A stretch of 7,775 bases of DNA from Proteobacteria bacterium UBA2383 (GCA_002343485.1 DDST01000193.1:1-7775), one strand, 5' to 3'. Positions 1 through 7,113 are shown, counted from the first letter of the stretch. Notes: generated by a model from the sequence alone, not told the origin. A program made the numbers and translations.

Positions 1-453
1 GCGTGGGTTATTCCTCAACAACAAATTAAACCATCCGTAGGGCAGAATAATAAAGGTCAAATACCTGATTATATTCTTGGAGGATGTAGTTCTGATGGTT
101 TCTCCTGGTTTATTTTAGAGCTAAAAGGTGTTGAACATAAAATGTTCAAAATAGATAACAATAAAAAATTGAATTTAAGTTCAATATTGAATTCTGCCGT
201 ATGCCAAACGCTAGAATACATAGATTATTGTGCAGAACAACAGTCATATCTGAGGGATGGACTGAAACTAAATGATTTTAGAGAACCTCGTGGATTGATT
301 TTGATCGGTAGAGAAAGTGAAGTTGATGACAATCCAAGATTGCAAAAAGTAAAATCCTCTTGGAACAGGTACTTAGGATCAAAAATAGAAATAAGAACAT
401 ATGATTCATTGTTGAGAATCGCAAAAAAAGAATATAGCTTTCAAAACAAATAA
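1..453 (+). CDS. Shedu-type (DUF4263) nuclease, C-terminal part, cut by the window edge
   Basis: The frame is open from base 1, so the gene begins upstream. The 150 visible codons match the C-terminal DUF4263 domain of Shedu (SduA) anti-phage proteins, which have a PD-(D/E)XK-type nuclease fold. Visible landmarks, counted from base 1, are PDYIL with the candidate acidic residue D23 (67-69), a strand ending in LELK with E40 and K42 (118-126), a following helix carrying Q69 (AVCQTLEY), the strand GLILIGR, and a terminal RTYDSLL motif before the helix that ends the domain. An internal ATG at 142 would delete D23 and the ELK motif, so it is not the true start. Family knowledge: Shedu proteins are single-gene nucleases that protect against phage. 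The N-terminal regulatory region lies outside the window. The AT-rich coding contrasts with the GC-rich genes downstream and fits a transferred defence gene. A non-defence DUF4263 nuclease cannot be excluded. Confidence 0.8.
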   Translation, partial: AWVIPQQQIKPSVGQNNKGQIPDYILGGCSSDGFSWFILELKGVEHKMFKIDNNKKLNLSSILNSAVCQTLEYIDYCAEQQSYLRDGLKLNDFREPRGLILIGRESEVDDNPRLQKVKSSWNRYLGSKIEIRTYDSLLRIAKKEYSFQNK

Positions 454-515
454 ACTAAAATTCTTGCTAACAGTTAGACGCTGCTGGTTTTTACGTTATA
501 CAGTGAGATTAATGC

Positions 516-866
516 ATGAATCCGATTTTGATCTCAATTTTTTTGTTGATATGTAGCAATATGTTCATGACATTTGCGTGGTATGCCCACTTAAAGGAAT
601 TGAATAATAAGCCGTGGATAATTGCAGCTTTTATTAGCTGGGGAATCGCTCTTTTTGAATATATGCTCCAAGTTCCAGCCAATAGAATTGGTTATACGGC
701 TCTAAGCGTAGGTCAGTTAAAAATCATACAAGAAGTGATTACGTTAACGGTATTCATACCATTTTCAGTCATGTATCTCAAGGAGCCATTGAAACTCGAT
801 TATTTGTGGGCTGGTCTATGCTTAATGGGCGCTGTTTTCTTTATGTTTAGGGGAAAATTTGCATAG
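516..866 (+). CDS. DUF486 family small membrane protein (DMT-like)
   Basis: This 116-residue protein is almost entirely hydrophobic, with four apparent membrane segments at about residues 2-22, 33-53, 65-85 and 92-112. Its wording fits the DUF486 family: the opening helix with FAWYAHLK, then FEYMLQVPANRIGY, the loop with LKIIQEVITL, and a final helix after LKLDYLWAG. DUF486 proteins are about 110-120 residues long and belong to the drug/metabolite transporter-like group. No substrate is established for them, so none is assigned here. The start at 516 is chosen because a GTGAGA stretch at 503-508 can serve as a weak ribosome binding site; the ATG at 512 is in a different frame. The gene follows the Shedu fragment after 62 nt and shares its AT-rich composition. 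It converges with the GC-rich MFS gene, with only 36 nt between their stop codons. Confidence 0.85.
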   Translation: MNPILISIFLLICSNMFMTFAWYAHLKELNNKPWIIAAFISWGIALFEYMLQVPANRIGYTALSVGQLKIIQEVITLTVFIPFSVMYLKEPLKLDYLWAGLCLMGAVFFMFRGKFA

Positions 867-902
867 TAAATGGTTCAAGTGGATGGTGTTCACCGCCACC
901 TA

Positions 903-2312
903 TTACACCTCTTGCGGGTTTCCCCGGCTGACACTTTCACCATCATCGGAACGCAGTGTCCAAAACGACAGCGATGACAGGATAGTTAAACCACCCAGAG
1001 TCAAAAAAGCGTGATGCAGCGCGTTAGTTACAGCCACACGGTCGGTTTGGGGCAAGTCGCCCAGATACCAGGCCGTCACCAACGATCCGCAAGCCAAGCC
1101 GAAGCTCATCGACAGTTGTTGTAGCGAACTGGCGATGGTGCTGGCCATGCTCGAATCGGGTGTCTCGATGTCGGCATAAGCCATCGAATTCATACTGGAA
1201 AATTGCAGCGAGTTGAAAAGGCCCTGTGCGAGCCCCAAGAGCACGATCAGTAGAATCGGCGTGTCCCCGTTCACTTGGGCGAAAAGGCTGATGGTCAGCC
1301 CGATCATAACCGTATTCACGATCAACACCTGCCGGTATCCGTAACGCCTCAGCACCCGTGTGGAGATAAGTTTCATGCTCATAGCAGCGGCAGCGGTAGG
1401 CATCATCAGCAGGCCCGACTGCCAAGCGGGCAGGCCCAGACCCAATTGGTAGAGAAAGGGCAGCAGAAACGGCAGCCCGCCCATGCCCAGCCGCGTGATA
1501 AAGCCGCCAACGACTGAGACACGGAAGGTGCGCACCCGGAACAGTGCGAGGCGGAGCAAAGGAAAAGGCGTCTGGCGGGCATGCCAACCGTAGGCGACCA
1601 GCAGACTGATGGACAATAGAAACAGAACAGCCACCGGAGCCGGGCCGATCGTGTGTTCGCCAAAGATTTCCAACAGCCAGGACAGTAAGGCGGTGCCGGT
1701 ACTGAACAAGAGCAGACCGGTCAAATCCAGAGGACGCGGCGCATCGCTGCGATAATCCGGCATATAGCGATACACCAGCAGCAGCGCCATTAAGCCTACC
1801 GGCACGTTAACAAAGAAGATTTCGCGCCACGACACCCAATGAACGATGAGGCCGCCCACCGTGGGACCGAGCAGCGGCCCAATTAACGCCGGGATAATGA
1901 CGAAATTCATTGCCACCAGCAGTTCCGATTTGGGAAAGGTGCGAAGGATCGTGAGCCGGCCCACCGGCATCATCATCGCTGCGCCGATGCCTTGTAGAAT
2001 GCGCGCGACCACCAGCATTGGGGCATTGACGGCCAGACCGCACAGGATCGAGGACGCCGTAAAGACGGCTACCGCGATACCAAACACCCGCCGAGTGCCG
2101 AACCGGTCCGCCATCCAGCCACTCACCGGAATCCCGACAGCCAGGCTCAGGATGTAGCTGGTCACGACAGCCTTCAGACTCAGCGGCGTCACCTGCAGAC
2201 TCGCCGCCATCGCTGGAATTGCCGTATTGACAATGGTGGAGTCGAGTTGCTCCATGAACAGGGCAGTCGCGACGACCCAGGGCAGATAACGCTTAACGGT
2301 GGAAGAGTTCAT
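903..2312 (-). CDS. MFS efflux transporter, DHA2 family, MdtD-like
   Basis: The 469-residue inner-membrane protein is a proton-driven drug-efflux type major facilitator with about 14 hydrophobic segments, the size of E. coli MdtD. Visible motifs, counted from the chosen Met, are LDSTIVNTAIP in the first helix (about 23-33), motif A GWMADRFGTRR (65-75), the arginine-containing VARILQGIG (102-110), the antiporter motif C GPLLGPTVGG (145-154), and the MdtD-like stretches RLGMGGLPFLLPF and FNSLQFSSMN in the second half. The open frame extends 46 codons further upstream (to 2450). I chose the ATG at 2310-2312 because family members begin a few residues before the first helix and the extension is hydrophilic and unlike the family. 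No strong ribosome binding site precedes either start. No membrane-fusion partner or regulator lies next to it. Its substrate is unknown. It is divergent from the YfdX remnant and convergent with the DUF486 gene. Confidence 0.88.
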   Translation of the reverse strand: MNSSTVKRYLPWVVATALFMEQLDSTIVNTAIPAMAASLQVTPLSLKAVVTSYILSLAVGIPVSGWMADRFGTRRVFGIAVAVFTASSILCGLAVNAPMLVVARILQGIGAAMMMPVGRLTILRTFPKSELLVAMNFVIIPALIGPLLGPTVGGLIVHWVSWREIFFVNVPVGLMALLLVYRYMPDYRSDAPRPLDLTGLLLFSTGTALLSWLLEIFGEHTIGPAPVAVLFLLSISLLVAYGWHARQTPFPLLRLALFRVRTFRVSVVGGFITRLGMGGLPFLLPFLYQLGLGLPAWQSGLLMMPTAAAAMSMKLISTRVLRRYGYRQVLIVNTVMIGLTISLFAQVNGDTPILLIVLLGLAQGLFNSLQFSSMNSMAYADIETPDSSMASTIASSLQQLSMSFGLACGSLVTAWYLGDLPQTDRVAVTNALHHAFLTLGGLTILSSLSFWTLRSDDGESVSRGNPQEV

Positions 2313-2545
2313 GGATTTTTCTACGGCCTTGCAATCGATGTGCGGGCAGAGGAATAACGGAAAGCGAGTCCTGATTTCAGTTATGTTCAATCTACTCATC
2401 TTATCCATCTGCATCAATCTGATCGCGGAATCCCTGGAAATTTCGAGCACCGCTCACATTGCGAGTGCCCCCGAGTGCTCCTCGACTCTCTTAATGGGGC
2501 ATTGCTGAGTCTATTGCTATTTTCGACGGACAACCCCAGGATGCC

Positions 2546-3052
2546 GTGAAATTGGTCGATCAAGCGAAAATGGCACTGGCCGCGGCCACTAAGGATGTGG
2601 ACAAACTGGCGATTAAACCGCAGAAAAACGATGTGGGTCCCATGGTCCCGATTGATGCCCGGCTGACCATCGCCGATGACTTTGTCCTGAATCCGGAGAA
2701 AAAGGAGCAGATGAATAAGGTCAATGAGCATCTCAAGAAAGGTGAAACCAGGAAAGCAATTGAAGTGCTGGGTCCGGCGGATGAAAGCATGACCTTAACG
2801 ACCTTGTTTATGCCACTTGAGGCAACGTCCAAAGCGGTCGATGAAGCCGCAACGCTGTTGACCGAGCATAAGTACTACGAAGCCAACCTGGCGCTGAAGA
2901 ATGCAGAAGACGGCTGGGTGACTGAATCGCAAAGCTTCGTGGATTACCTGGCAGCACTCCCCAAACCTGAAAAGGCGATGAATTCGCCCAAACCTGAAAA
3001 GGCGACGAGTTCACCTGAGCCTGAAAAGGCGGCGAACAAGCCCAATTCATGA
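2546..3052 (+). CDS. YfdX family protein, N-terminally truncated (possible pseudogene)
   Basis: The protein resembles E. coli YfdX along most of its length, notably in a KGETRKAIEVL helix, the MPLEATSKAVDEA helix and the near-diagnostic YYEANLALKNAEDGW segment (about residues 110-125). YfdX proteins are about 210 residues with a signal peptide and are linked to acid and stress responses in enterobacteria; the molecular role is poorly defined. Here the frame opens only after a TAA at 2492-2494. The family-like segment begins at once (GIAESIAIFDGQPQDA, 2498-2545), ahead of any good start codon. The GTG at 2546 is the first usual start and has only a weak AGG before it. Signal peptide and first helix are therefore missing, and no other frame upstream supplies them. 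The C-terminus is extended by three PKPEKA-type repeats. It may be a decaying gene, or it may be expressed as a cytoplasmic fragment. Confidence 0.75.
   Translation: MKLVDQAKMALAAATKDVDKLAIKPQKNDVGPMVPIDARLTIADDFVLNPEKKEQMNKVNEHLKKGETRKAIEVLGPADESMTLTTLFMPLEATSKAVDEAATLLTEHKYYEANLALKNAEDGWVTESQSFVDYLAALPKPEKAMNSPKPEKATSSPEPEKAANKPNS
2960..3040 (+). repeat. Three tandem 27-nt repeats in the end of the YfdX-family gene
   Basis: Units lie at 2960-2986, 2987-3013 and 3014-3040. The first two share an identical 18-nt start (CCCAAACCTGAAAAGGCG) and the third is diverged. Each encodes nine residues of the type P-x-P-E-K-A-x-x-S/K, giving a flexible, proline- and charge-rich tail. The length is a multiple of three, so gain or loss of a unit keeps the frame. 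Confidence 0.85.
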
Positions 3053-3074
3053 GGTTTAAGCGGAATGACAAAGG

Positions 3075-3097
3075 GGTGGGCGGCAATGACGCCCACC
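3075..3097 (+). terminator. Perfect 8-bp hairpin after the YfdX-family gene
   Basis: The arms GGTGGGCG (3075-3082) and CGCCCACC (3090-3097) pair perfectly around a 7-nt loop. The hairpin sits 22 nt after the YfdX stop codon. There is no T-run after it on either strand, so it is at best a weak intrinsic terminator or a transcript-stabilising hairpin. Confidence 0.4.
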
Positions 3098-3268
3098 ATC
3101 CATAATCAACATAGAGGCATCCTGCCTGAGTCGTGGAATTTTCCCTCTTTAAGCGTAATGAGACGTGGTGCGAAGTACCGGGTGGTTCAAAGCGGCGGCT
3201 TCGCAATGCATCGAGGAAGCGTTATATATCTCCACCGGCCAGCAAACGTTCATTGATTTCTAGTTCTT
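3098..3268 (+). other. Leader region before the ABC permease gene, with a longer stem-loop
   Basis: No convincing gene is present here; short open frames on both strands do not look like proteins I know. The clearest structure is a 7-bp stem, TGCGAAG (3169-3175) with CTTCGCA (3199-3205), around a 23-nt loop in which CCG (3178-3180) can pair with CGG (3193-3195). An AT-rich stretch, TTATATAT, follows at 3221-3228 and could be part of a promoter, but no good -35 partner is evident. The region could be a 5' leader of the transporter operon or the remains of a dispersed repeat. Confidence 0.3.
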
Positions 3269-5011
3269 ATGCATAAGCCCATCGCTGCCCCGGCGCTTCT
3301 GACCGGGTTGCATCTGCCGAACCGGTGGGATGTGCTGTTGCTGCCGGTAGTGTTTGGCGTACTGTTTCTGTTGGCGTGGGGCGCGCATCAGATGATCGAG
3401 CCCTATCGGTTTGGCGCCCCGCTGCCGGTCTCGCTGGACCCGGCCCTGCTACCGGAATACACCTTGCGCACCACCCTGCGGATGGGGATTGCATTACTGT
3501 GTTCGTTGCTATTCACCTTTATTTACGCCAAGGCCGCAGTCAGCAGTCATCGGGCGGAACAAATCCTGGTTCCGCTGCTGGATATCCTGCAATCGATACC
3601 CATCCTGGGGTTTCTGTCCATCACCGTCCTCTGGTTCGTCCACCTGTTCCCTGGCCGTCTACTGGGCGCGGAATGCGCGGCGATCTTCGCCATTTTTACC
3701 TCACAAGCCTGGAATATGACATTCAGTTTCTATGACTCGCTGCGGATGTTGCCCAAGGATTTGTATCAGGCCGCCAGCCTGTTCCAACTGTCGGCCTGGC
3801 AGCAGTTCTGGAAACTGGAAGTGCCCTACGCCATGCCGGGGCTGATCTGGAACACGATGATGTCAGTTTCTGGCGGCTGGTTCTTCGTGGTCGCCTCGGA
3901 AGCCATCACGGTTTCCAACCAAACGGTACTATTGCCAGGCGTCGGCTCCTATATCGCCGTGGCCATCGGCCAGCGCAACCTGCCCGCCGTCGGTTACGCC
4001 ATCCTCGCCATGCTGGCGGTGATTCTGCTGACTGACCAGTTGTTATTCCGGCCCTTGGTGGTCTGGGCCGGCAAGTTCAAGTTTGAATTCACTGAAAGCC
4101 AGGACGCGCCGCGGTCGTGGTTCCTGGATCTGTTGCGGCGCACCTGGCTCATGCGAAGGTTGATGGTGTTGCCCGTCCGGTTAGGGGCATGGATATTGTT
4201 GTGCATGCCCCGGCGCCCCATTGTTCGCCAGCCCTTGCCCAAGTTGCGGTTGTGGCAGCGAATCGATCCTTGGCTTGACACGCTGTGGCTGACGTTGCTG
4301 GTGAGTATGGCGATTCTCAGCATTGTGCTGCTGGCCCGGTTCATACTGGCCGAAACCAGCGACGCCGAGGTCGCGCACGTCTTTCTGCTCGGCCTGTACA
4401 CCTTGGCGCGTGTGGTGATTCTGACCACGCTAGCCAGTCTGATTTGGGTGCCGGCCGGCATCTGGATCGGCTTGCGGCCACGGTTGGCACAGCGTATCCA
4501 GCCGCTGGCGCTGTTCTTGTCAGCGTTTCCGGCTAACTTGCTGTTTCCGGTGATCGTGTCGTTCATCGCCGTCCGTCACCTGAACCCGGAGATCTGGCTC
4601 AGTCCGCTGATGATCCTGGGTGCGCAATGGTACATCCTGTTTAACGTCATCGCCGGGGCGGCTGCCCTGCCCAGCGATCTCAAGGAAGCGGCTGCCAACC
4701 TGGGTTTGCGGGGTTGGCTGTTGTGGCGGCGGGTATTGTTACCAGCGGTGTTCCCTGCCTACCTCACCGGCGGTTTGACCGCTTCGGGTGGGGCCTGGAA
4801 TGCCAGCGTGGTGGCTGAAGCCGCTCATTGGGGTACAACGGCGCTGACCGCCAGCGGGATCGGTGCTTACATCGCCCAGCAGACGGTTCAAGGCGATCAC
4901 CCGCGCGTTGCGTTGGGTATCGCAGTGATGAGCTTGTATGTGGTGCTGTTTAACCGCCTATTCTGGAAACGCCTATACACCTGCGCCCAGCGGCGCTTGG
5001 CGTTGGATTGA
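3269..5011 (+). CDS. ABC transporter permease, two fused NitT/TauT-type units
   Basis: The 580-residue integral membrane protein has two tandem binding-protein-dependent permease domains, so one polypeptide supplies both membrane halves of an importer. The first spans about residues 65-265, with an EAA-like coupling loop (LPKDLYQAASLFQLSAWQQF, about 161-180, then a proline-rich VPYAMPG). The second spans about 335-570, with a clearer EAA loop (LPSDLKEAAANLGLRGW, about 467-483, then LLPAVFPAYLTGG). A basic linker near 290-335 joins them. Family knowledge: such permeases belong to the nitrate/sulfonate/taurine/bicarbonate importer group; the substrate cannot be inferred. The ATG at 3269 is the first start after an in-frame stop at 3254-3256 but has no visible ribosome binding site. 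Some members start differently, so a leaderless transcript or a later GTG/TTG start is possible. The ATPase gene follows after 10 nt, indicating an operon. Confidence 0.87.
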   Translation: MHKPIAAPALLTGLHLPNRWDVLLLPVVFGVLFLLAWGAHQMIEPYRFGAPLPVSLDPALLPEYTLRTTLRMGIALLCSLLFTFIYAKAAVSSHRAEQILVPLLDILQSIPILGFLSITVLWFVHLFPGRLLGAECAAIFAIFTSQAWNMTFSFYDSLRMLPKDLYQAASLFQLSAWQQFWKLEVPYAMPGLIWNTMMSVSGGWFFVVASEAITVSNQTVLLPGVGSYIAVAIGQRNLPAVGYAILAMLAVILLTDQLLFRPLVVWAGKFKFEFTESQDAPRSWFLDLLRRTWLMRRLMVLPVRLGAWILLCMPRRPIVRQPLPKLRLWQRIDPWLDTLWLTLLVSMAILSIVLLARFILAETSDAEVAHVFLLGLYTLARVVILTTLASLIWVPAGIWIGLRPRLAQRIQPLALFLSAFPANLLFPVIVSFIAVRHLNPEIWLSPLMILGAQWYILFNVIAGAAALPSDLKEAAANLGLRGWLLWRRVLLPAVFPAYLTGGLTASGGAWNASVVAEAAHWGTTALTASGIGAYIAQQTVQGDHPRVALGIAVMSLYVVLFNRLFWKRLYTCAQRRLALD

Positions 5012-5015
5012 GGAG
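5011..5015 (+). promoter_or_regulatory. Ribosome binding site that fixes the ATPase start
   Basis: AGGAG begins on the last base of the permease stop codon and lies 6 nt before the GTG at 5022. It supports that GTG over any start inside the upstream permease gene and suggests translational coupling of the two genes. Confidence 0.75.
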
Positions 5016-5021
5016 AGTCCT

Positions 5022-6323
5022 GTGAGCGATGCCGAAACCTTGCTCGACCTGCGCCAGGTCAGCAAATGCTTTGTGGCAACAGATCGCGCCGAAGACATCG
5101 TGGTGCTGAAGGATATCGATTTCAGCCTGCGCCCCGGCGAAATCGTGGCGATTCTCGGCCGATCCGGTTGCGGCAAGTCCACATTGCTGCGGATTATCTG
5201 CGGCCTAACCCCAGCTAGCGCTGGCCAAGTGCGATACCGGGGCCAGCCAGTGACCCGGCCCGTTGCGGGCATCAGCATGGTGTTTCAGACCTTCGGCCTG
5301 TTTCCGTGGCTGACGGTGCTGGAGAACGTGGAACTGGGGCTGGAAGCGCAAGGTGTGCCGGCAATGGAGCGGCGGCGGCGGGCGCTGGCGGTGATTGACC
5401 TGATCGGGCTGGACGGTTTCGAGTCGGCTTATCCCAAAGAGCTGTCCGGTGGCATGCGCCAGCGCGTGGGTTTTGCCCGTGCCTTGGTGGTCAACCCCGA
5501 CGTGCTGCTCATGGATGAGGCCTTTTCGGCGTTGGACGTGCCGACCTCGGAGACCTTGCGCGGTGATCTGCTGGATTTATGGCTGGAACGGCAGATCCCG
5601 ACCCGCGCCATTCTGATGGTGTCGCACAGTATCGAAGAGGTGCTGATGATCGCCGATCGGATTGTGATCCTGGACAGTCATCCGGGACGGGTGAAGGCGG
5701 AGCTGCCGGTCACCCTCAAGCACCCCCGCGATTACACGGCCCCGGTATTCCGGCAACTGGTGGAGCATATTTACGAGATCATGACCATGGCGGCGGGTGA
5801 GTCGTGGGCCAGCAGCATCGGTCACCGCCTGCCTTCGGCACAGGTGGCCCAATTGTTGGGTGTGCTCGATGAAATCAACCATCCGGCCCATCAGGGGCAT
5901 GCCGATCTGGCTGCGCTGGCCAATGCGCTGAACCTGAAGGTGGACGATCTGTTCCCGATCATTGAGGCGTTGCAATTGCTGGATTTCGCCTTGGTCACCG
6001 GTGGCGATATCTGCTTGAGTCCGCATGGCCAGGCTTTTCTGGATGCCGATATTCAGCGGCGCAAGATGATCTTTGGCGAACACCTTTTGCGGCGTGTGCC
6101 GCTGGCTGGGCATATTTGCCGGGTGATCGATGCCCGGCCCAACCAGCGTGCGCCGGAAAGCGGCTTTCTGCGTGAGCTGGAAGATCACTTGAGCGGGAAT
6201 GAGGCCGGGCGGGTTTTGCAGGTGATCGTCGATTGGGGCCGTTACGCCGAACTGTTTGCCTACGACTACCACACTGGCGTGTTCAGTGCCGGGAATCCGG
6301 GCGGGAGCGAAATTGGCGGGTGA
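5022..6323 (+). CDS. ABC transporter ATP-binding protein with C-terminal AAA-associated domain
   Basis: The 433-residue cytoplasmic ATPase energises the fused permease encoded just upstream. All catalytic elements are present: Walker A GRSGCGKST (46-54), Q-loop Q89 in MVFQTFGLFPW, signature LSGGMRQR (141-148), Walker B VLLMDEAF (161-168), D-loop SALD (169-172) and switch histidine H202 in MVSHSIEEV. These are typical of the NitT/TauT (SsuB/TauB-like) class. Beyond the usual length of about 260 residues there is an added domain at about 265-420 (from RLPSAQVAQLLGVLDEI to the segment ending DWGRYAELFAYD). It fits the AAA-associated C-terminal domain found on some of these ATPases, has a winged-helix-like feel (LNLKVDDLFPIIEALQLLDF), and may be regulatory. 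The GTG start is set by the AGGAG 6 nt upstream; the open frame extends 28 codons further, but only inside the permease gene. No substrate-binding protein is seen nearby. Confidence 0.9.
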   Translation: MSDAETLLDLRQVSKCFVATDRAEDIVVLKDIDFSLRPGEIVAILGRSGCGKSTLLRIICGLTPASAGQVRYRGQPVTRPVAGISMVFQTFGLFPWLTVLENVELGLEAQGVPAMERRRRALAVIDLIGLDGFESAYPKELSGGMRQRVGFARALVVNPDVLLMDEAFSALDVPTSETLRGDLLDLWLERQIPTRAILMVSHSIEEVLMIADRIVILDSHPGRVKAELPVTLKHPRDYTAPVFRQLVEHIYEIMTMAAGESWASSIGHRLPSAQVAQLLGVLDEINHPAHQGHADLAALANALNLKVDDLFPIIEALQLLDFALVTGGDICLSPHGQAFLDADIQRRKMIFGEHLLRRVPLAGHICRVIDARPNQRAPESGFLRELEDHLSGNEAGRVLQVIVDWGRYAELFAYDYHTGVFSAGNPGGSEIGG

Positions 6324-6400
6324 AGCCATGCGTGTAAACTTCACTCAATTCATCAAATGCGGCTTTTAAAAAAGCACTAAACTAATAATTTAAATAAATT

Positions 6401-6409
6401 AGGAGGTAA
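6401..6409 (+). promoter_or_regulatory. Very strong ribosome binding site
   Basis: AGGAGGTAA is a full anti-16S match, with AGGAGG ending 7 nt before the GTG at 6414. It lies in an AT-rich stretch (about 6365-6400). It is the strongest translation signal in the window and makes the next gene credible despite its unfamiliar protein. Confidence 0.8.
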
Positions 6410-6413
6410 CACT

Positions 6414-6995
6414 GTGAATTGGGTTCCAGCGCAACGAACAAACTACCAACAAAGATTACTCGTACAGCGAGTGCATACATTTACTCATGCTGTGTATGGC
6501 ACTCTCACGATAACAAGACAGCAAAAGACTCAAAATAACCAGACTATTACTTTTAGACTTCGTCTGGTGCCGCCAAATAATCAGCCGCCCCTTGAAAATT
6601 CATGCCAGATCATCGTCACAAATGACGATACTGATGCATTGAGACCCGGGTCCACACTGGGTGTAGGGGGAGGGATAGGTACACACAGGCTGCCGCAGGG
6701 ACAGCGGCAACTGATTGGTGGTGTTACTTTTGGTTATTCAATGATCGATATATCGACTCCTGTTGACCTAAGTGGCCGGAAAATTATCTATTTAATCCAT
6801 CATGTTGCCGCCCAAGCATGTATAGACTTAGGTATTGCTACATTTATAGTAACAAATATAGTAAATCCAGGTTTGATACAGGTGTGCTTAAGTTGCGGGA
6901 TGCGAGACGCTATTTACCCCAATTCTTATCAAGGTTCAGCTGTACAAGTGGCAAATCAAGGACGTCAACGTGCATTAGGAGACGGATGGAATTGA
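6414..6995 (+). CDS. Uncharacterised protein, C-terminal half GNAT acetyltransferase-like
   Basis: I do not recognise this 193-residue protein with confidence. The GTG start is fixed by the AGGAGGTAA just upstream. The first 100 residues are polar and rich in N, Q and T, with likely beta strands (TITFRLRLVPP, NSCQIIVTND) and a glycine-rich turn (GVGGGIGTH, about 83-91). The second half reads like the later part of a GNAT fold: a strand with FGYSMIDIS (about 106-114), a helix LIHHVAAQACIDLG (about 127-140), a strand ATFIVTNI (142-149), then NPGLIQVCLSCGM (151-163), which resembles the Asn-containing helix and GF/GM end of GNAT enzymes. A classic acetyl-CoA pyrophosphate loop is not evident, so activity is uncertain. 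There is no signal peptide. Composition is AT-richer than the ABC operon, from which it is separated by 90 nt, so it may be a separately acquired gene. Confidence 0.6.
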   Translation: MNWVPAQRTNYQQRLLVQRVHTFTHAVYGTLTITRQQKTQNNQTITFRLRLVPPNNQPPLENSCQIIVTNDDTDALRPGSTLGVGGGIGTHRLPQGQRQLIGGVTFGYSMIDISTPVDLSGRKIIYLIHHVAAQACIDLGIATFIVTNIVNPGLIQVCLSCGMRDAIYPNSYQGSAVQVANQGRQRALGDGWN

Positions 6996-7040
6996 GATAA
7001 AGGCCGTAAAGCATTGGCGATACTGTGTGAGTCTAGCCTT

Positions 7041-7071
7041 AGCCGATTGGCAGGTAGTAGGATGATCGGCT
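7041..7071 (+). terminator. Possible hairpin after the GNAT-like gene
   Basis: The arms AGCCGAT (7041-7047) and ATCGGCT (7065-7071) are perfect 7-nt complements around a 17-nt loop, 45 nt after the stop codon. There is no T-run after it. It may contribute to ending the transcript, but the long loop makes this weak. Confidence 0.25.
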
Positions 7072-7113
7072 CGCAGCGCATAACCAGTACCTGCGAAAAA
7101 CCCGTCCCTCACC

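Noticed and set aside
461..485. GTTAGAC at 473-479 resembles an integron attC core site, and CTAACAGTTAG is a small palindrome.
   Set aside because: No matching RYYYAAC partner at attC spacing and no second site flanks the DUF486 gene, so a gene cassette is not supported.
2313..2450. A 46-codon N-terminal extension of the MFS frame.
   Set aside because: It is hydrophilic, unlike family members, and precedes a good family-like start (MNSSTVKRYLPW).
2299..2508. A plus-strand open frame with a hydrophobic stretch (from ATG 2384) just before the YfdX remnant, considered as its lost signal peptide.
   Set aside because: It is in a different frame, ends at a TGA (2506-2508), and does not resemble the YfdX N-terminus.
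3065..3256. A 63-codon plus-strand open frame in the ABC leader.
   Set aside because: There is no ribosome binding site, it overlaps hairpins, and the composition is not protein-like.
6362..6375. GCTTTT/AAAAGC palindrome after the ATPase gene, considered as a terminator.
   Set aside because: The stem is short and AT-rich with a 2-nt loop, too weak to call.
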